From contig OY759221.1 in assembly GCA_963662175.1 (NCBI GenBank), positions 30,057,027-30,121,026 on the forward strand: a stretch of DNA of 64,000 nucleotides. Direction: 5' to 3'. Source of the stretch: Aradus depressus. Taxonomy: Eukaryota; Arthropoda; Insecta; Hemiptera; Aradidae. This document shows positions 47,187 through 56,395 of the stretch, piece after piece (position 1 is the first letter of the stretch; the number at the start of each line of letters is the position of its first letter). The notes beneath the pieces are model-generated. The model searched no databases. It was not told the DNA's origin and saw only the letters and a list, made by a program, of their open reading frames with translations. Position numbers and translations under genes: made by a program.

Positions 47187-47510
47187 TCAGGGGCGTAGCC
47201 AGGGGGGGGGGGGGGGGGGGGGGCAAAAAACCAAGATACAAATAAAATAAACTATAAAAATCGTTTTTATTAAAAATGGATTGCTTGCAAGTTACGAGTA
47301 GCATCTTCAAATTTCCCGTGCGTCTGATTCCTAAATCAGCAATCAGCTGTTACATAAATGTACATGTACAAAACAAGTCATATTACATTTATTTAAATAT
47401 ATATGAATTCGATCATTTCATTTCCTAGCACAAAATCTTCATTTATGTTATACTTTATACTCTTAAAGCTGATTTTACATGCTCAGTAAAAATGCAAAGC
47501 GCAGCACTTC
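47187..47510. mobile_element. Partial copy of the hAT-like element at 17423
   Basis: It starts with CAGGGGCGTAGCCAGG and a 22-base G run, then follows 17470-17755 closely (shared CGTGCGTCTGATTCCTAAAT and TGAATTCGA). The right half is absent and the sequence turns into CTTCGTATAGCCGAGG. Confidence 0.65.
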
Positions 47511-47704
47511 GTATAGCCGAGGAAGTAATAAATAAAATAAGGTATGGGAAAATTCATTGCATAGATTTCTACTGACCCGTTCTTGGATCTTTATAATTCG
47601 GTCCATCTCATCTTGTTCTAAATCAAAAATTCACATACACTTTCCCTTAATATAGATGTAAATTTACTGATAGGTAAACTATCAGATTGCTGGTTTTAGT
47701 CCCC
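47511..47704. other. Upstream region of the 5S rRNA gene
   Basis: AT-rich sequence without a clear element. Insect 5S genes are driven mainly by internal boxes, so little is expected here. Confidence 0.35.
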
Positions 47705-47823
47705 GCCAACGGCCATACCACGTTGAACACACCGGTTCTCGTCCGATCACCGAAGTTAAGCAACATCGGGCGTGGTTAGTACTTGGATGGGTGACCGCCT
47801 GGGAAAACCGCGTGCTGTTGGCT
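47705..47823 (+). rRNA. 5S ribosomal RNA
   Basis: The 119-base sequence is a complete 5S rRNA, a component of the large ribosomal subunit made by RNA polymerase III. The first nine bases GCCAACGGC pair with GCTGTTGGC at the 3' end to form helix I, with one G-U pair. The internal control region is intact (GAAGTTAAGCAAC for box A and GGATGGGTGACCGCCTGGGA for box C). A run of six T follows as terminator. Only one copy is present, outside a tandem array, with no SINE-like 3' extension. It may be a working dispersed gene or a recent retrocopy. Confidence 0.93.
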
Positions 47824-47828
47824 TTTTT
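47823..47828 (+). terminator. Pol III terminator of the 5S gene
   Basis: Six T residues directly at the 3' end of the 5S sequence. Confidence 0.8.
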
Positions 47829-48149
47829 ATTTATTTTTTGTTGCTAATTTCAATTTATACATAATTGTTATAGGAATTGTTGGGGATGATATGGACGCTA
47901 ACGAGCTTAATTCAGCCAGATGAGTTTCCGCTCTGTGCGCATGTATGTTTTTGACAATTCGGCTTACAGCTGAAGGCACTGATTCACGTGAGTAAATGAA
48001 ATACGGACCAGCATGTGAAAATGGATTGCTAATAACATTCTTGTATCAAATAAGAGCTTCAATGCATTTGTTGTAGATTGTGCATTTATCTTCTTTTTGT
48101 TTGTGAAGGTTAGAAAATTGTATTGAACCGCAACCAATATATATTCATG
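47829..48149. other. Unassigned interval
   Basis: Nothing recognised between the 5S gene and the next SINE. Confidence 0.3.
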
Positions 48150-48316
48150 TTAGGTTAGGTTTTATGACTCATGCCCGGGCTTCAGCTATGAGGTCATATC
48201 GTCTACTACCAGAGCGCTCTTTCGTCACTCTGGTGGACATGAGCCTCGGTCGGGTTTCGAACCCACGTTCTTGAGCTCAGAAGTCAAGCACGCATACCAC
48301 TGAGCTACCGGCGCCC
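48150..48316 (-). mobile_element. tRNA-derived SINE lacking its central domain
   Basis: Tail, 3' domain and an intact tRNA-like head are joined directly: ATGAGCC runs into CTCGGTCGGG. About 165 bases of the middle are missing. The outer ends are undamaged. Confidence 0.85.
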
Positions 48317-48703
48317 TCTGATGTATTATATAAAAACATTGTGAAGTACTATTTATATCCTTTGATGTTTGAAATGTATTATATTTTGTCTCATGTTGAA
48401 GTGCGCCGAATTATACACTGAACAGTTGGTACATGATAACCACTTGTTTCATATTTGGGCCTCACTAGCGCTACCTGGGTTCATAATGTTTGCTTTGGTC
48501 GAGAAACCAAATTCTAGATTAATTCGGGCAGTAAAGTTTCATATTCACCAAAAAGGAATTTAATAAAAAAATATTTATTTTCCTTAGTTTTTCGACGAAA
48601 AATAGGCACTAGAAGATTATGGGAGATTATTTGTTGATGTGACTCTGGGTATGTTTCATAGCATTGACGGGACCGGAGGATGATGCGGTCATTCAATAAG
48701 CAT
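48317..48703. other. Unassigned interval upstream of U1
   Basis: No gene recognised. A proximal sequence element would be expected about 60 bases before a working U1 gene; I could not identify one with confidence. Confidence 0.35.
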
Positions 48704-48846
48704 ATACTTACCTGGCGTGGGGGTAAACCATTATCACCAAGGTGGTTCCATTGCACTGCGGTCGGGTTGACTCTTGCGAATACCTCAAATGTGGGTATCT
48801 TGGGCGCGTAATTATTGGTAGTCGGGACTGCGTTCGCGCCGTCCTG
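48704..48846 (+). ncRNA. U1 spliceosomal snRNA, shortened (probable pseudogene or variant)
   Basis: The sequence opens with ATACTTACCTGG, the 5' splice-site recognition end of U1. It continues with stem-loop I, including the loop that binds U1-70K (TATCACCAAGG), the stem-loop II loop ATTGCACTGCGG that binds U1A, stem-loop III, an Sm-like site AATTATTGG, and stem-loop IV (GGGACTGCGTTCGCGCCGTCC). Its length is 143 bases against about 164 in the insect family. About 20 bases between stem-loop I and the II loop are missing, at GGTTCCATTGCAC, removing the 5' strand of stem II. This makes normal U1 function doubtful. Confidence 0.85.
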
Positions 48847-49239
48847 CATAATTCATTTAATAATCTTACAGGATTTGTCTCTAATGCTCTCCTGTTTACA
48901 TTCATTAGGCTTAGTTACAAACCAGCAACTTGTTTGACGGGGTTCAGACAACGCATTTTACTAACCACCTCCAAAACGTAGGGTAAAAATTAAAACTAAT
49001 AACCGCTAAAATGACGGGCATATTTGAGTTTGACTCCCTCGTGTATAACATATGAGAATTAGTTTTACATCTGTTCCCGACATTATGGAGTTACGTTAGC
49101 TTTCTTAGGGTTATAGGGAGAGAAACTTGAGGAAGAGAGATGTGTTTCGAGTGTTTTAAAATGATAAAGAAAAATTTCAATAATAAATAGTGAGAGTTTT
49201 CATTTATTTTCTACTATTTCTTTATTATTTTATTATTTA
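48847..49239. other. Unassigned interval
   Basis: No gene or complete repeat recognised. Confidence 0.3.
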
Positions 49240-49419
49240 CTAGCAGTAATACACGGCGTTGCCCGGGGAACTTTGACTTTTCTCCCAATATCTCCTATAA
49301 GGCTATTCAGTTCCTCGACAGTACATTCATGATGTTATAATTTTCAATTATTCATACGGAATAAGACTTATAGTCCTTCAACTGTAGTAACGCTAGCTTT
49401 GGAGCTAAAACTAATTTAT

Positions 49420-49665
49420 TCAAAAAGATTTCTCATTAATCGTTGCAATGGTTTTCGAGTTACAAAGATTGCGTGAGTGGATGCTGGGATGGACCAGGGG
49501 TTGATTAAAAAATAGACCTTAACCTTCCGGTAGATAAAACTTATCTATTCAAAAAGATTCCTCATTAATCATTGAAGTGGTTTTTGAGTTACAAAGATTG
49601 CGTGAGTGGATGCTGGGATGGACCAGATATTGAGGTACTAATACGCCTATAACCTTCCACAGACG
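49420..49665 (-). repeat. Two tandem units of about 120 bp in Helitron 4
   Basis: ATTCAAAAAGATT, GGTTTT(C/T)GAGTTACAAAG and GTGGATGCTGGGATGGACC recur once at a spacing of about 120 bases. Confidence 0.7.
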
Positions 49666-49758
49666 ATGACGAACAAATTTTTAAAAAAATTAATCAAATC
49701 CATCAAGCCGTTCGTGAGTTATAGCGGTACAACGCACAGACATTTTCAGCTTTATATA

Positions 49759-50673
49759 CAGGGTGTCCCAGATAAACGGGCCACACTCCAAATAATTCGG
49801 AAACGATTAGTGCTAGCAAAATTTTACAAAGAATGAAAGTTGTACGTCTCAACGAGTGGTATGCAGTGGTGTAAAAAAAAATGAAAAATTTAATGTAGTA
49901 GGGCTTAAATGACCAACGGAAGGAAAGGGTTTCCTTTTAAGCCCATTAACAATTAACACAATTTAAAAGTACTTAAAAAGTTGGGAAGAACCCAGCAAAA
50001 AAAATCTTTATACCTCTAAAACTACCGGAGATATGTTGGTTCAAAATCTGAAAAGTGTTAAACCCAGTGTTTGACGTGTTAAACCTTTGAAAAGAGTGAG
50101 TATTGTAACTGAAGTTAAGAATGGTTCTTAATGTATTTTTTTCTTTACTTTCATATAAAAATACTCAGATTGTAATAATTATAATAATAAAAGGGCATAA
50201 TTTGAGCCATATTTTGAACATTTTCTGAAGATTTGGACAGTATTTTAGGTAATATGGACTCTTGCAAATGTTGGTAAAGGCATTATGGGCAGAACTGACA
50301 TAATACAAAAGCTTCCGAAAAGTGGTATCTTTGAGGGGTATAAAAGAAACAATAAACACTTTCAAAAATAAAATACCAATACTGTATGTATGAAGTAATT
50401 ATTACAATTGAACAAGAGATGACCGGTGACCTGGAAGGCCACGAAACAGGTCCCCCTCGCCCTTTTAAATTGTGTTAATTGTTAATGGGCTTAAAAGGAA
50501 ACCCTTTCCTTCCGTTGGTCATTTAAGCCCTACTACATTAAATTTTTCATTTTTTTTTCACACCACTGCATACCACTCGTTGAGACGTACAACTTTCATT
50601 CTTTGTAAAATTTTGCCAGCACTAATCGTTTCCGAATTATTTGGATTGTGACCCGTTTATCTGGGACACCCTG
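49759..50673. mobile_element. Terminal-inverted-repeat element (915 bp) inside Helitron 4
   Basis: Ends CAGGGTGTCCCAGATAAACG and the matching CGTTTATCTGGGACACCCTG. Inverted repeats run about 211 bp (to about 49969 and from about 50461) with few differences. TATA lies on both sides, consistent with a TA or TATA target. The 490-bp middle has no transposase. Superfamily not assigned. Confidence 0.8.
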
Positions 50674-50680
50674 TATATGA

Positions 50681-51137
50681 TTACATTCTTCACTTTTCCA
50701 CGTTCTTCTCTTAGGTTAGAGTGAACGAAGTTCCACCAATTTTGTAGTCAAGAGTAAAAAATAAGTAAAAGCAATTTACAAAATCAAGTAAAAGTGTTTT
50801 GTCTGCATTTAATTTGCATTATAAGTTTATTTTGCATTAATATGCAAGGACAGACTTTATAAAATTTATCAGTGAACAAATTAAAAATAAAATTGGCTAA
50901 TTTTGCGAATGGAAAAGACTAACTAAAGGATAAGAACAAGAGTTATGCATATAAATAAAATTAAAGCTTTTTCAAAATAATTTAGTTTTATTTCCCCAGG
51001 TATACTAAGTATAGAGGAAGTTATGTAATCGGTTGAAAATTCGTTGTGAATTTTTCAGTGGAATTTGATAACTCCCGATAAAATCAATGTATTATCTAGA
51101 GAATTGTATATGTGAAATCCAGAACTCTCCAACGACA
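50681..51137. other. Unassigned, then family H
   Basis: 50990-51137 is family H-like (GGAAGTTATGTAATCGGTTG). The rest is AT-rich and unassigned. Confidence 0.4.
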
Positions 51138-51207
51138 ACACCTATTGATTCCGCAGGATGTCAAATATAAGGTAGTCTGACCTCTCACAGATTTTTATTA
51201 AAGTAAT

Positions 51208-51245
51208 AGCTAGCCGGCTTTCGAGGTTTCCCTCATCATCAGGCA
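51208..51245 (-). ncRNA. Hammerhead-like motif, left arm of the 51150 foldback
   Basis: Minus strand: core CTGATGAT (51235-51242), hairpin GAGG/CCTC with GAAA loop, GAA, palindrome AGCCGGCT (51212-51219), unpaired A (51211). The outer stem is TGC against GCT, one mismatch. Confidence 0.42.
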
Positions 51246-51670
51246 GTCTACAAAAGAACCATCCTTAATATGTAATATAAATAGCAAATAAATAATTAAA
51301 AACACAATTTTTGATAAAACATACCTGATAAAAAATTTTTGAATAAACTAAATAATAAAAATCTACAACAAACATTAACAATTTAAGATATCATGGATGG
51401 GGACAGACGAGTTATTCCTGTCCACCATTTGTCCAGTCTCACGTACACCGTTCTCCCAGTTGTGACTCAGATGGTGGACAGGAATAACTCGTCTGTCCCC
51501 ATCCATGATATTTTAAATTGTTAATGTTTGTTGTTGTAGATTTTTATTTATTTATTTTTATTATTTAGTTTATTCAAAAATTTTTTATCAGGTATGTTTT
51601 ATCAAAAATTGTGTTTTTAATTATTTAATTGCTATTTATATTACATATTAAGGATGGTTCTTTTGTAGAC

Positions 51671-51708
51671 TGCCTGATGATGAGGGAAACCTCGAAAGCC
51701 GGCTAGCA
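51671..51708 (+). ncRNA. Hammerhead-like motif, right arm of the 51150 foldback
   Basis: Outer stem TGC (51671-51673) pairs with GCA (51706-51708). Core CTGATGAT (51674-51681); hairpin GAGG/CCTC with GAAA loop (51682-51693); GAA (51694-51696); palindrome AGCCGGCT (51697-51704); unpaired A (51705), the predicted cleavage site. The eight-base palindrome could form stem III only between two molecules, as in dimeric hammerheads. Confidence 0.5.
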
Positions 51709-51802
51709 TTACTTAAATAAAAATCTGTGAGAGGTCAGACTACCTTATATTTGACATCCTGCGAAATAATCACTTCTCACTACATCAGCCATCTTCATAT
51801 TT

Positions 51803-52087
51803 ACACCTATTGATGTTCCCCTAATAACTGCCGATGTAATGAATGTGTCAACATGAAATTTCATATTTGAAGTCAAAACCCAATGAGGACATAACCTGTC
51901 AAATTTCAGCGATATCGTTCGAAAGGAAAAGGGTTCAGAGAACGGGGCTCAATTCAAAAACCATAATAACTTGCGATGTAATAAAATGTCATAATTAATA
52001 AATGGTGTAAAATAAAAATGAATATAATTGAAATGATAAAATAAACTAATTATAAATTCATTGTTTTTTGGTTGGGACCTTTTTTCT
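51803..52087. repeat. Family H repeat, right part, and unassigned DNA
   Basis: 51803-51990 continues the family H copy split by the foldback (CCTAATAACTGCCGATGTAA). The rest is AT-rich. Confidence 0.5.
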
Positions 52088-52375
52088 ATTTGGTGGTATA
52101 GGTGAAAAAGTGGCCAGTTAGGTCCAAGCAATATTTATTTTTATTTACGTTTCGACCTCTTATGGGCCATTATCATCAGAAACGATTGCTTTTAACATTT
52201 ATGAGAAATGTGCCTCCATTTCGGGACACATTGCGTTCTAAATAGGAGGCACATTTCTCATAAATGTTAAAAGCAATCGTTTCTGATGATAATGGCCTAT
52301 AAGAGGTCGAAACGTAAATAAAAAATAAATATTGCTTGGACCTAACTGGCCACTTTTTCACCTATACCACCAAAT
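52088..52375. mobile_element. Foldback element with about 125-bp arms
   Basis: ATTTGGTGGTATAGGTG on the left mirrors CACCTATACCACCAAAT on the right; arms meet around a 34-base centre near 52211-52244. No target duplication was found. A weaker hammerhead-like motif lies in each arm. Confidence 0.8.
52281..52319 (+). ncRNA. Weak hammerhead-like motif, right arm of the 52088 foldback
   Basis: CTGATGA (52283-52289) is followed by four unpaired bases (TAAT) instead of one, then hairpin GGCC/GGTC, GAA, palindrome ACGT (52312-52315) and A. The outer stem is only two A-T pairs. A mirrored copy is at about 52143-52183. Likely a relic or only a relative. Confidence 0.3.
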
Positions 52376-52850
52376 AATAAATATTACCATATTTCCCGTA
52401 GAAATTGTACCTGATCTTCTAATAAATTGTGATTTCTACAGTAATTTCCGAAAAGAGCCCTAAAAAAATATCGAAAGTTCAAGACGTGCAATTTTGAAAA
52501 AAGTGCACGTATTTAAAAAAATTTCAATTAACAAATTTTTCATTTGGATTTTTTTTAAATTTACTACAGAGATGCCATCTTGTTTCTTTTAAAAAATGTT
52601 AAATCTAATCCAAAGGTATAAATTATCTTACTGGGTTCGCAGGGAAAATGAATAGCATAGAAAAAGAGAACAAATATTTGGGTATATTTTACTTAGGCAT
52701 TTCAAATAAAATCAGAATATCAATTATAAAAAAATCAAATTACAATAAAAAAAATCTTACAAACTAATTTCTACATCTACTTTTAGCCTCTTTTTTTTTG
52801 TTTTATAGTGGCCACTATATATAATTCTTTTATATTTTGGGTATATATAT
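52376..52850. other. AT-rich unassigned interval
   Basis: No repeat or gene recognised. Confidence 0.3.
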
Positions 52851-53449
52851 GTTGCAGTCAAAGTATGAATTCCAGTGAATGTATACATTAACTAGTCAAT
52901 GTATACATTGACTGAATTCTCTAGTCAAAGTGTACATGGATGTATACACTTACGTCTATGCCTTAGTGAAAGTATAAATAGCTAGCATTAATAACATAAA
53001 TCGAAATATTACAAAATTTGGGGGCGTATTAGCCGGCGTTCCGCCGGCGGGACGATATATCTGCCCCTCCCGTCGTTCCTATATTTGAAGTAGTACAGGT
53101 TCTAGCTTATAATTAAAATCAGCTTTTATTCAAAAGATCCATTTTAATATTGTTTACAAATGTTTATATTTTATGTTATTGTTGCATCTTTCCTAGATAT
53201 TTATATTGTAAAATAAATTTTGAAGTTTAGTTTTAGTTTTTTTTTTTTTACAAAAACCTTTTTTTCTCATTTATTTATACTTTCACTAAGGAACACTAGA
53301 AAATGTATACATGTCTAGTGAATGTATACATTCTCTAGCAATAGTGTTCATTTTTATAATCAATTGATACTTTCAGTAAAACGGCTAGTTAATGTATACA
53401 TTGACTAGTTAATGTATACATTCACTGGAATTCACACTTTGACTGTGAC
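52851..53449. mobile_element. Non-autonomous element with palindromic subterminal repeats
   Basis: GTTGCAGTCAAAG on the left mirrors CTTTGACTGTGAC on the right. Inside both ends the palindrome AATGTATACATT recurs, often preceded by CTAGT; I count about seven full or near copies (around 52880, 52900, 52940, 53302, 53321, 53390 and 53410). ATAT-like bases lie outside both ends. The centre holds a GC hairpin (GCCGGCG...CGCCGGC, near 53033-53050). No transposase frame. Confidence 0.7.
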
Positions 53450-53682
53450 ATATACATATAAATAAAAAGTACCTTTTCTCTTCTACGTACTCCCAATGTT
53501 ATAATGTTCACTCCTACGTACTTATATCTCTACATCTTCTCTCACTCAGACTGGTTCACTACACCTTAACCCTAAAAACAACTCTCTCCCTACACTGTCC
53601 ACTTCCACAACACAACTTAGACTCTTTCTCACTATTTAAAACAGCTGATTATCGTCTTTTGTTCTCCATTCATTGGTTGTTC
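53450..53682. other. Dispersed repeat shared with 23250 and 61440
   Basis: 53500-53680 shares CCTAAAAACA, CACTTCCACAACACAACTTA and ACAGCTGATTATCGTCTTTT with 23285-23400 and, reversed, with 61500-61610. Class unknown. Confidence 0.45.
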
Positions 53683-53746
53683 ACATTTCGTTTCAACTGT
53701 TGGTTAATTCCGGCATATCTTCCAGAGGTGTCTTCTTATTTTTTCC

Positions 53747-53786
53747 GACAATATTTCGGGACTCTTACACGTCCCTTCTTCCGGTC
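53747..53786 (-). ncRNA. Hammerhead-like motif, left arm of the 53694 foldback
   Basis: Minus strand: outer stem GAC/GTC, core CGGAAGAA, hairpin GGGAC/GTCCC, GAAA, palindrome ATAT, unpaired T. The core has T to G at the second position of CTGANGA, which should weaken or abolish catalysis. Confidence 0.35.
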
Positions 53787-53808
53787 ACTATGAACGTTCG
53801 TTCATAGT

Positions 53809-53848
53809 GACCGAAAGAAGGGACGTGTAAGAGTCCCGAAATATTGTC
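53809..53848 (+). ncRNA. Hammerhead-like motif, right arm of the 53694 foldback
   Basis: Outer stem GAC (53809-53811) pairs with GTC (53846-53848). Core CGAAAGAA (53812-53819), hairpin GGGAC/GTCCC with an 8-base loop (53820-53837), GAA, palindrome ATAT (53841-53844), T at 53845. The stems are good but the core is altered. Confidence 0.35.
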
Positions 53849-53937
53849 GGAAAAAATAGGAAGACACCTCTGGAAGAAATGTCGGAATTAACCAACAGTG
53901 GAACATCCCAGAGAAGTTTAAGAAAGACATTTCGTTT

Positions 53938-54917
53938 TAAAACAAAATATATCTATTTCTGATAACCAGGTGGACTAAAGGGACAGGACTGTGTTTTAAA
54001 GGTTTTGTGTCTTAAGAGGACTAGAGCCCTTTAATACACTTAAGCCTTTAAGCCCTTAGTGTCTTAAAGGGTCTTTAAATCTTATCAACACCAATTAAAC
54101 ATTGTTAATAACCAGGTGGTCTAAAGAAACTTTAAGTATGTTTAATAACCAACATGTGGTTAAAAGAGTCAAGTTCCTTAGAAGACTTGTGTCTTGAGCC
54201 TCTTAGTGTCTTAAAGTGCCTTTAAATAACATAAAAAGAAAAAATTAAGATGAAACTCTGTATTGAGTTTGAAATGATGGACAATGGAGTTACTCTAGTT
54301 TCGAAACTGTCCTTGAACAATTTTCTTAGGTTGGCGAAAATATATTTTCCTCTGAAAAGGAAAGCCAGTAAAAAAAAGATAAAAATAATGAAATTAATGT
54401 GTCGAGAAGTTGAAAACATGGTATGGAAAGTGGAAAGTGGAAGGTTATATACTGTGTTTCTCATGTCTCCCGGGACGCAGAGATGAGGAATTTAAATTCA
54501 CAACTAGGTATGTAATTGAGATTTGTTGAGTTCATAGCGCCTTGGTGCCGGCTGTTTCTAGATCCAATTTACGGTATGGGGTCTGTAAAAGCCCCAGGAG
54601 TGGTCTGGCGTGTGCTGGCGTCACTGGCAGAGAGGATGTCTTGAATTAGTGGTTGGATAGAGATAGCACTGCCTGTATAAATCCTCTCTGGCTGGTATCT
54701 GTTGCCAACTAATCCGCCACAGTTCTCCACTCTCTTATTAGCCTCTCCCCTCCCTCGGGAACTCCCTACCTGGTTCCGATAGACCAGCGATAGAGCGATA
54801 GACTCCTTCTAAGCGACTGTCGATAAATTAGAGTTGGGGGAGACGGGAAAAAGAAGACTTTTTTAAAATAATTTTACTCCTAATGTCAACTTCCTAAAGA
54901 ATATAATTAGTTTTTAA
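53938..54917. other. Unassigned interval
   Basis: 54000-54220 has loose repetition of 'TTTAA' and 'GTCTTAAAG' phrases. 54500-54840 is GC-richer and may be an old repeat. Open frames at 54222-54486 overlap on both strands and match nothing known. Confidence 0.35.
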
Positions 54918-54931
54918 CTTTCTACCATTAG

Positions 54932-55595
54932 ATTCGCTCTGCAACCTGAGATAGGAGGAGGACCTGTTCCATTTTGTTGGGGTATGTCCCGTCCTTAGAG
55001 AGGCCAGACTGAGGTGGCTGGGCAAACCTACCTTAGGGAGAGGGGAACTCATCGCTTTAAGGAATGGGCCTAACTGGAATTGGATATATAACTATGCATC
55101 CAAATATAAAAACATGCTGATTCAGGAATTTAATTTCTAGGACCCAGACAAACCTCCTTCCTTCATGTAATTTTTGATTATTACCATTTATCCATGTTCA
55201 GTTAGTTTTATTTGGTTTCCAGCCACCAAACTCTTTATTGTTTGATTGTATTATTATTTGTAGTTGTATATTATATTACCATCCACACATGTCTATCTAT
55301 ATTGTTTCGTTTCCATCCTTAATACATGTCTTTATTTTATTTTCTCATTATTCGCATTATTATTTTTTATGTTTTATGTTTACATATTTTTTAAAGAATT
55401 TAACGATGATTATTTATTCTGTTCATTTATTTATATAAACTAATATTTTTTGTTCTTCATTATCAAATATCTGTAATGCCAACTCCGACTGACGGCCAAA
55501 ATGGCTATAGTCTAAGTGTTTTTTTCTTTGTATATTTCTTGGAATGATGTTATTTTTCTTCTTTTAATAAAAACCATTGTATTCTATATTCTATT
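54932..55595 (+). pseudogene. 5'-truncated LINE with 14-bp target duplications
   Basis: CTTTCTACCATTAG occurs directly before (54918-54931) and after (55596-55609) the insert. The coding part reads SLCNLR, a TAG stop, EEDLFHFVGVCPVLREARL, then RWLGKPTLGRGEL and stops at about 55139. The C-x(n)-H-x(n)-C pattern with 'EEDLFHFVGVCPVLREARL' is the usual extreme C-terminus of RNase H-bearing insect LINEs. A 3' UTR of about 450 bases ends in AATAAA-like sequence and repeated TATTC units. It shows classic LINE-style integration with loss of the 5' end. Confidence 0.8.
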
Positions 55596-55629
55596 CTTTC
55601 TACCATTAGTATAAGGAAATATTGTAACC

Positions 55630-56395
55630 GTGCAAAAATCCACTGAAAGCGCAAAGTCCCTTGAATATTTCGTCAATTTTCGAGATGATACCTATATGAA
55701 TTCTGTTGTGTATGGAAATGCTGACGAAGATTTGAAGGCGTACCAAATTAAAGCAGACGTCGCTCTCGTTCAGCGAAAGATCGCTTTACCAGGAACTGAC
55801 TTACAGCTAGTCTCGTCGCGCAGCGTTTTTTCTGGCAGCAGGTTAGGCTTCATTGCAAGCTAAAAATGACTCGACATATGGACATGCCATTAGCAGATAT
55901 TGTACCTCCTGACGAGAGGTTCTCTCAACCATTGTTTGATCGACTGCCAAGTTCACACCGGTATGAGTACTGCCTCAGCCGCGTTGACAAATTTACCTGT
56001 TAGTCTTCGGATATCAGAGTGACGCAAACTGGGTGGTTCGTTTCGGGTGTTCGGCACAGATAACTTCTGACCGTAGAAGACAATTTGTATCGGGGGTCAT
56101 CAGGGAGCTCGCCAAGCTGACCGGATCACAGCTTCCTCAAGCGAAAAGGCTGCTGGAAAAGTGGCATCCCTCCCTCAAAGCCGCCATCAGATACCACGAC
56201 TCTATACACTGAGTCGACATAATGCCATAATGCCCCTCGTTCTCCTGGGACTGCGGGTGCCATGCGGGATGACGCCGCATTGTCACCTGCTGAATTGGTT
56301 TTTGTTACCACCATGCGACTCCCGGGCCAACTGTTACATCATGAACCTGCTCACAGAAAACTACGCCGATCGGCTTCGAGTCATCACAATCAATA
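55630..56395 (+). pseudogene. Ty3/Gypsy pol remnant: linker and integrase, decayed
   Basis: 55630-55863 encodes DEDLKAYQIKADVALVQRKI ALPGTD, the stretch that precedes integrase in many insect Gypsy elements. From about 55905 the frame gives RFSQPLFDRLPSSHRYEYC and RVDKF, matching the integrase core start. It continues WVVRFGCSAQITSDRRRQF with the second catalytic Asp region. After a deletion, LLEKWHPSLKAAIRYHDSIH and, in shifted frames, VLLGLR and LSPAELVFVTTMRLPGQLLH follow. The zinc finger, part of the core and the glutamate region are missing or scrambled, with stops and frameshifts. The remains are non-functional. Confidence 0.82.

Larger units (their letters stand above)
49240..50680 (-). 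mobile_element. Helitron 4: short copy with a different interior, split by an insertion
   Basis: CTAG at 49240-49243 and the GC hairpin (with one change, ACACGGCG) match the 3' end of Helitron 1, as do the next 140 bases. The interior then differs: two tandem units of about 120 bp containing AAAGATTGCGTGAGTGGATG. The 5' end is split by a 915-bp element; it resumes at 50674 and closes with TC at 50680-50679 after an A. It has neither the 66-bp nor the 143-bp array. Only the 5' and 3' termini are shared by the family. Confidence 0.75.
51150..51802. mobile_element. Foldback element with 12-bp target duplication
   Basis: The arms 51152 to about 51445 and about 51470 to 51763 are almost perfect reverse complements. 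ACACCTATTGAT lies before (51138-51149) and after (51803-51814), so the inserted unit is the hairpin plus a 39-base right tail. A 12-bp duplication fits target-primed retroposition better than a cut-and-paste transposon. The target was a family H repeat. Both arms carry a hammerhead-like motif. No coding capacity. Confidence 0.82.
53694..53926. mobile_element. Near-perfect palindromic foldback with 11-bp target duplication
   Basis: Arms of about 110 bp meet at the centre GAACGTTC (53792-53799) with almost no loop. ACATTTCGTTT occurs at 53683-53693 and 53927-53937. As at 51150, a short tail (about 25 bases) lies between the right arm and the right target copy. Hammerhead-like motifs sit in both arms. 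Confidence 0.82.

Noticed and set aside
47705..47823. 5S sequence as the head of a 5S-derived SINE
   Set aside because: It ends at a T6 terminator with no SINE body and no other copies in the window.
54222..54486. Overlapping frames on both strands as a small host gene
   Set aside because: No start context, splice pattern or family resemblance; both strands are equally open, which suggests chance.
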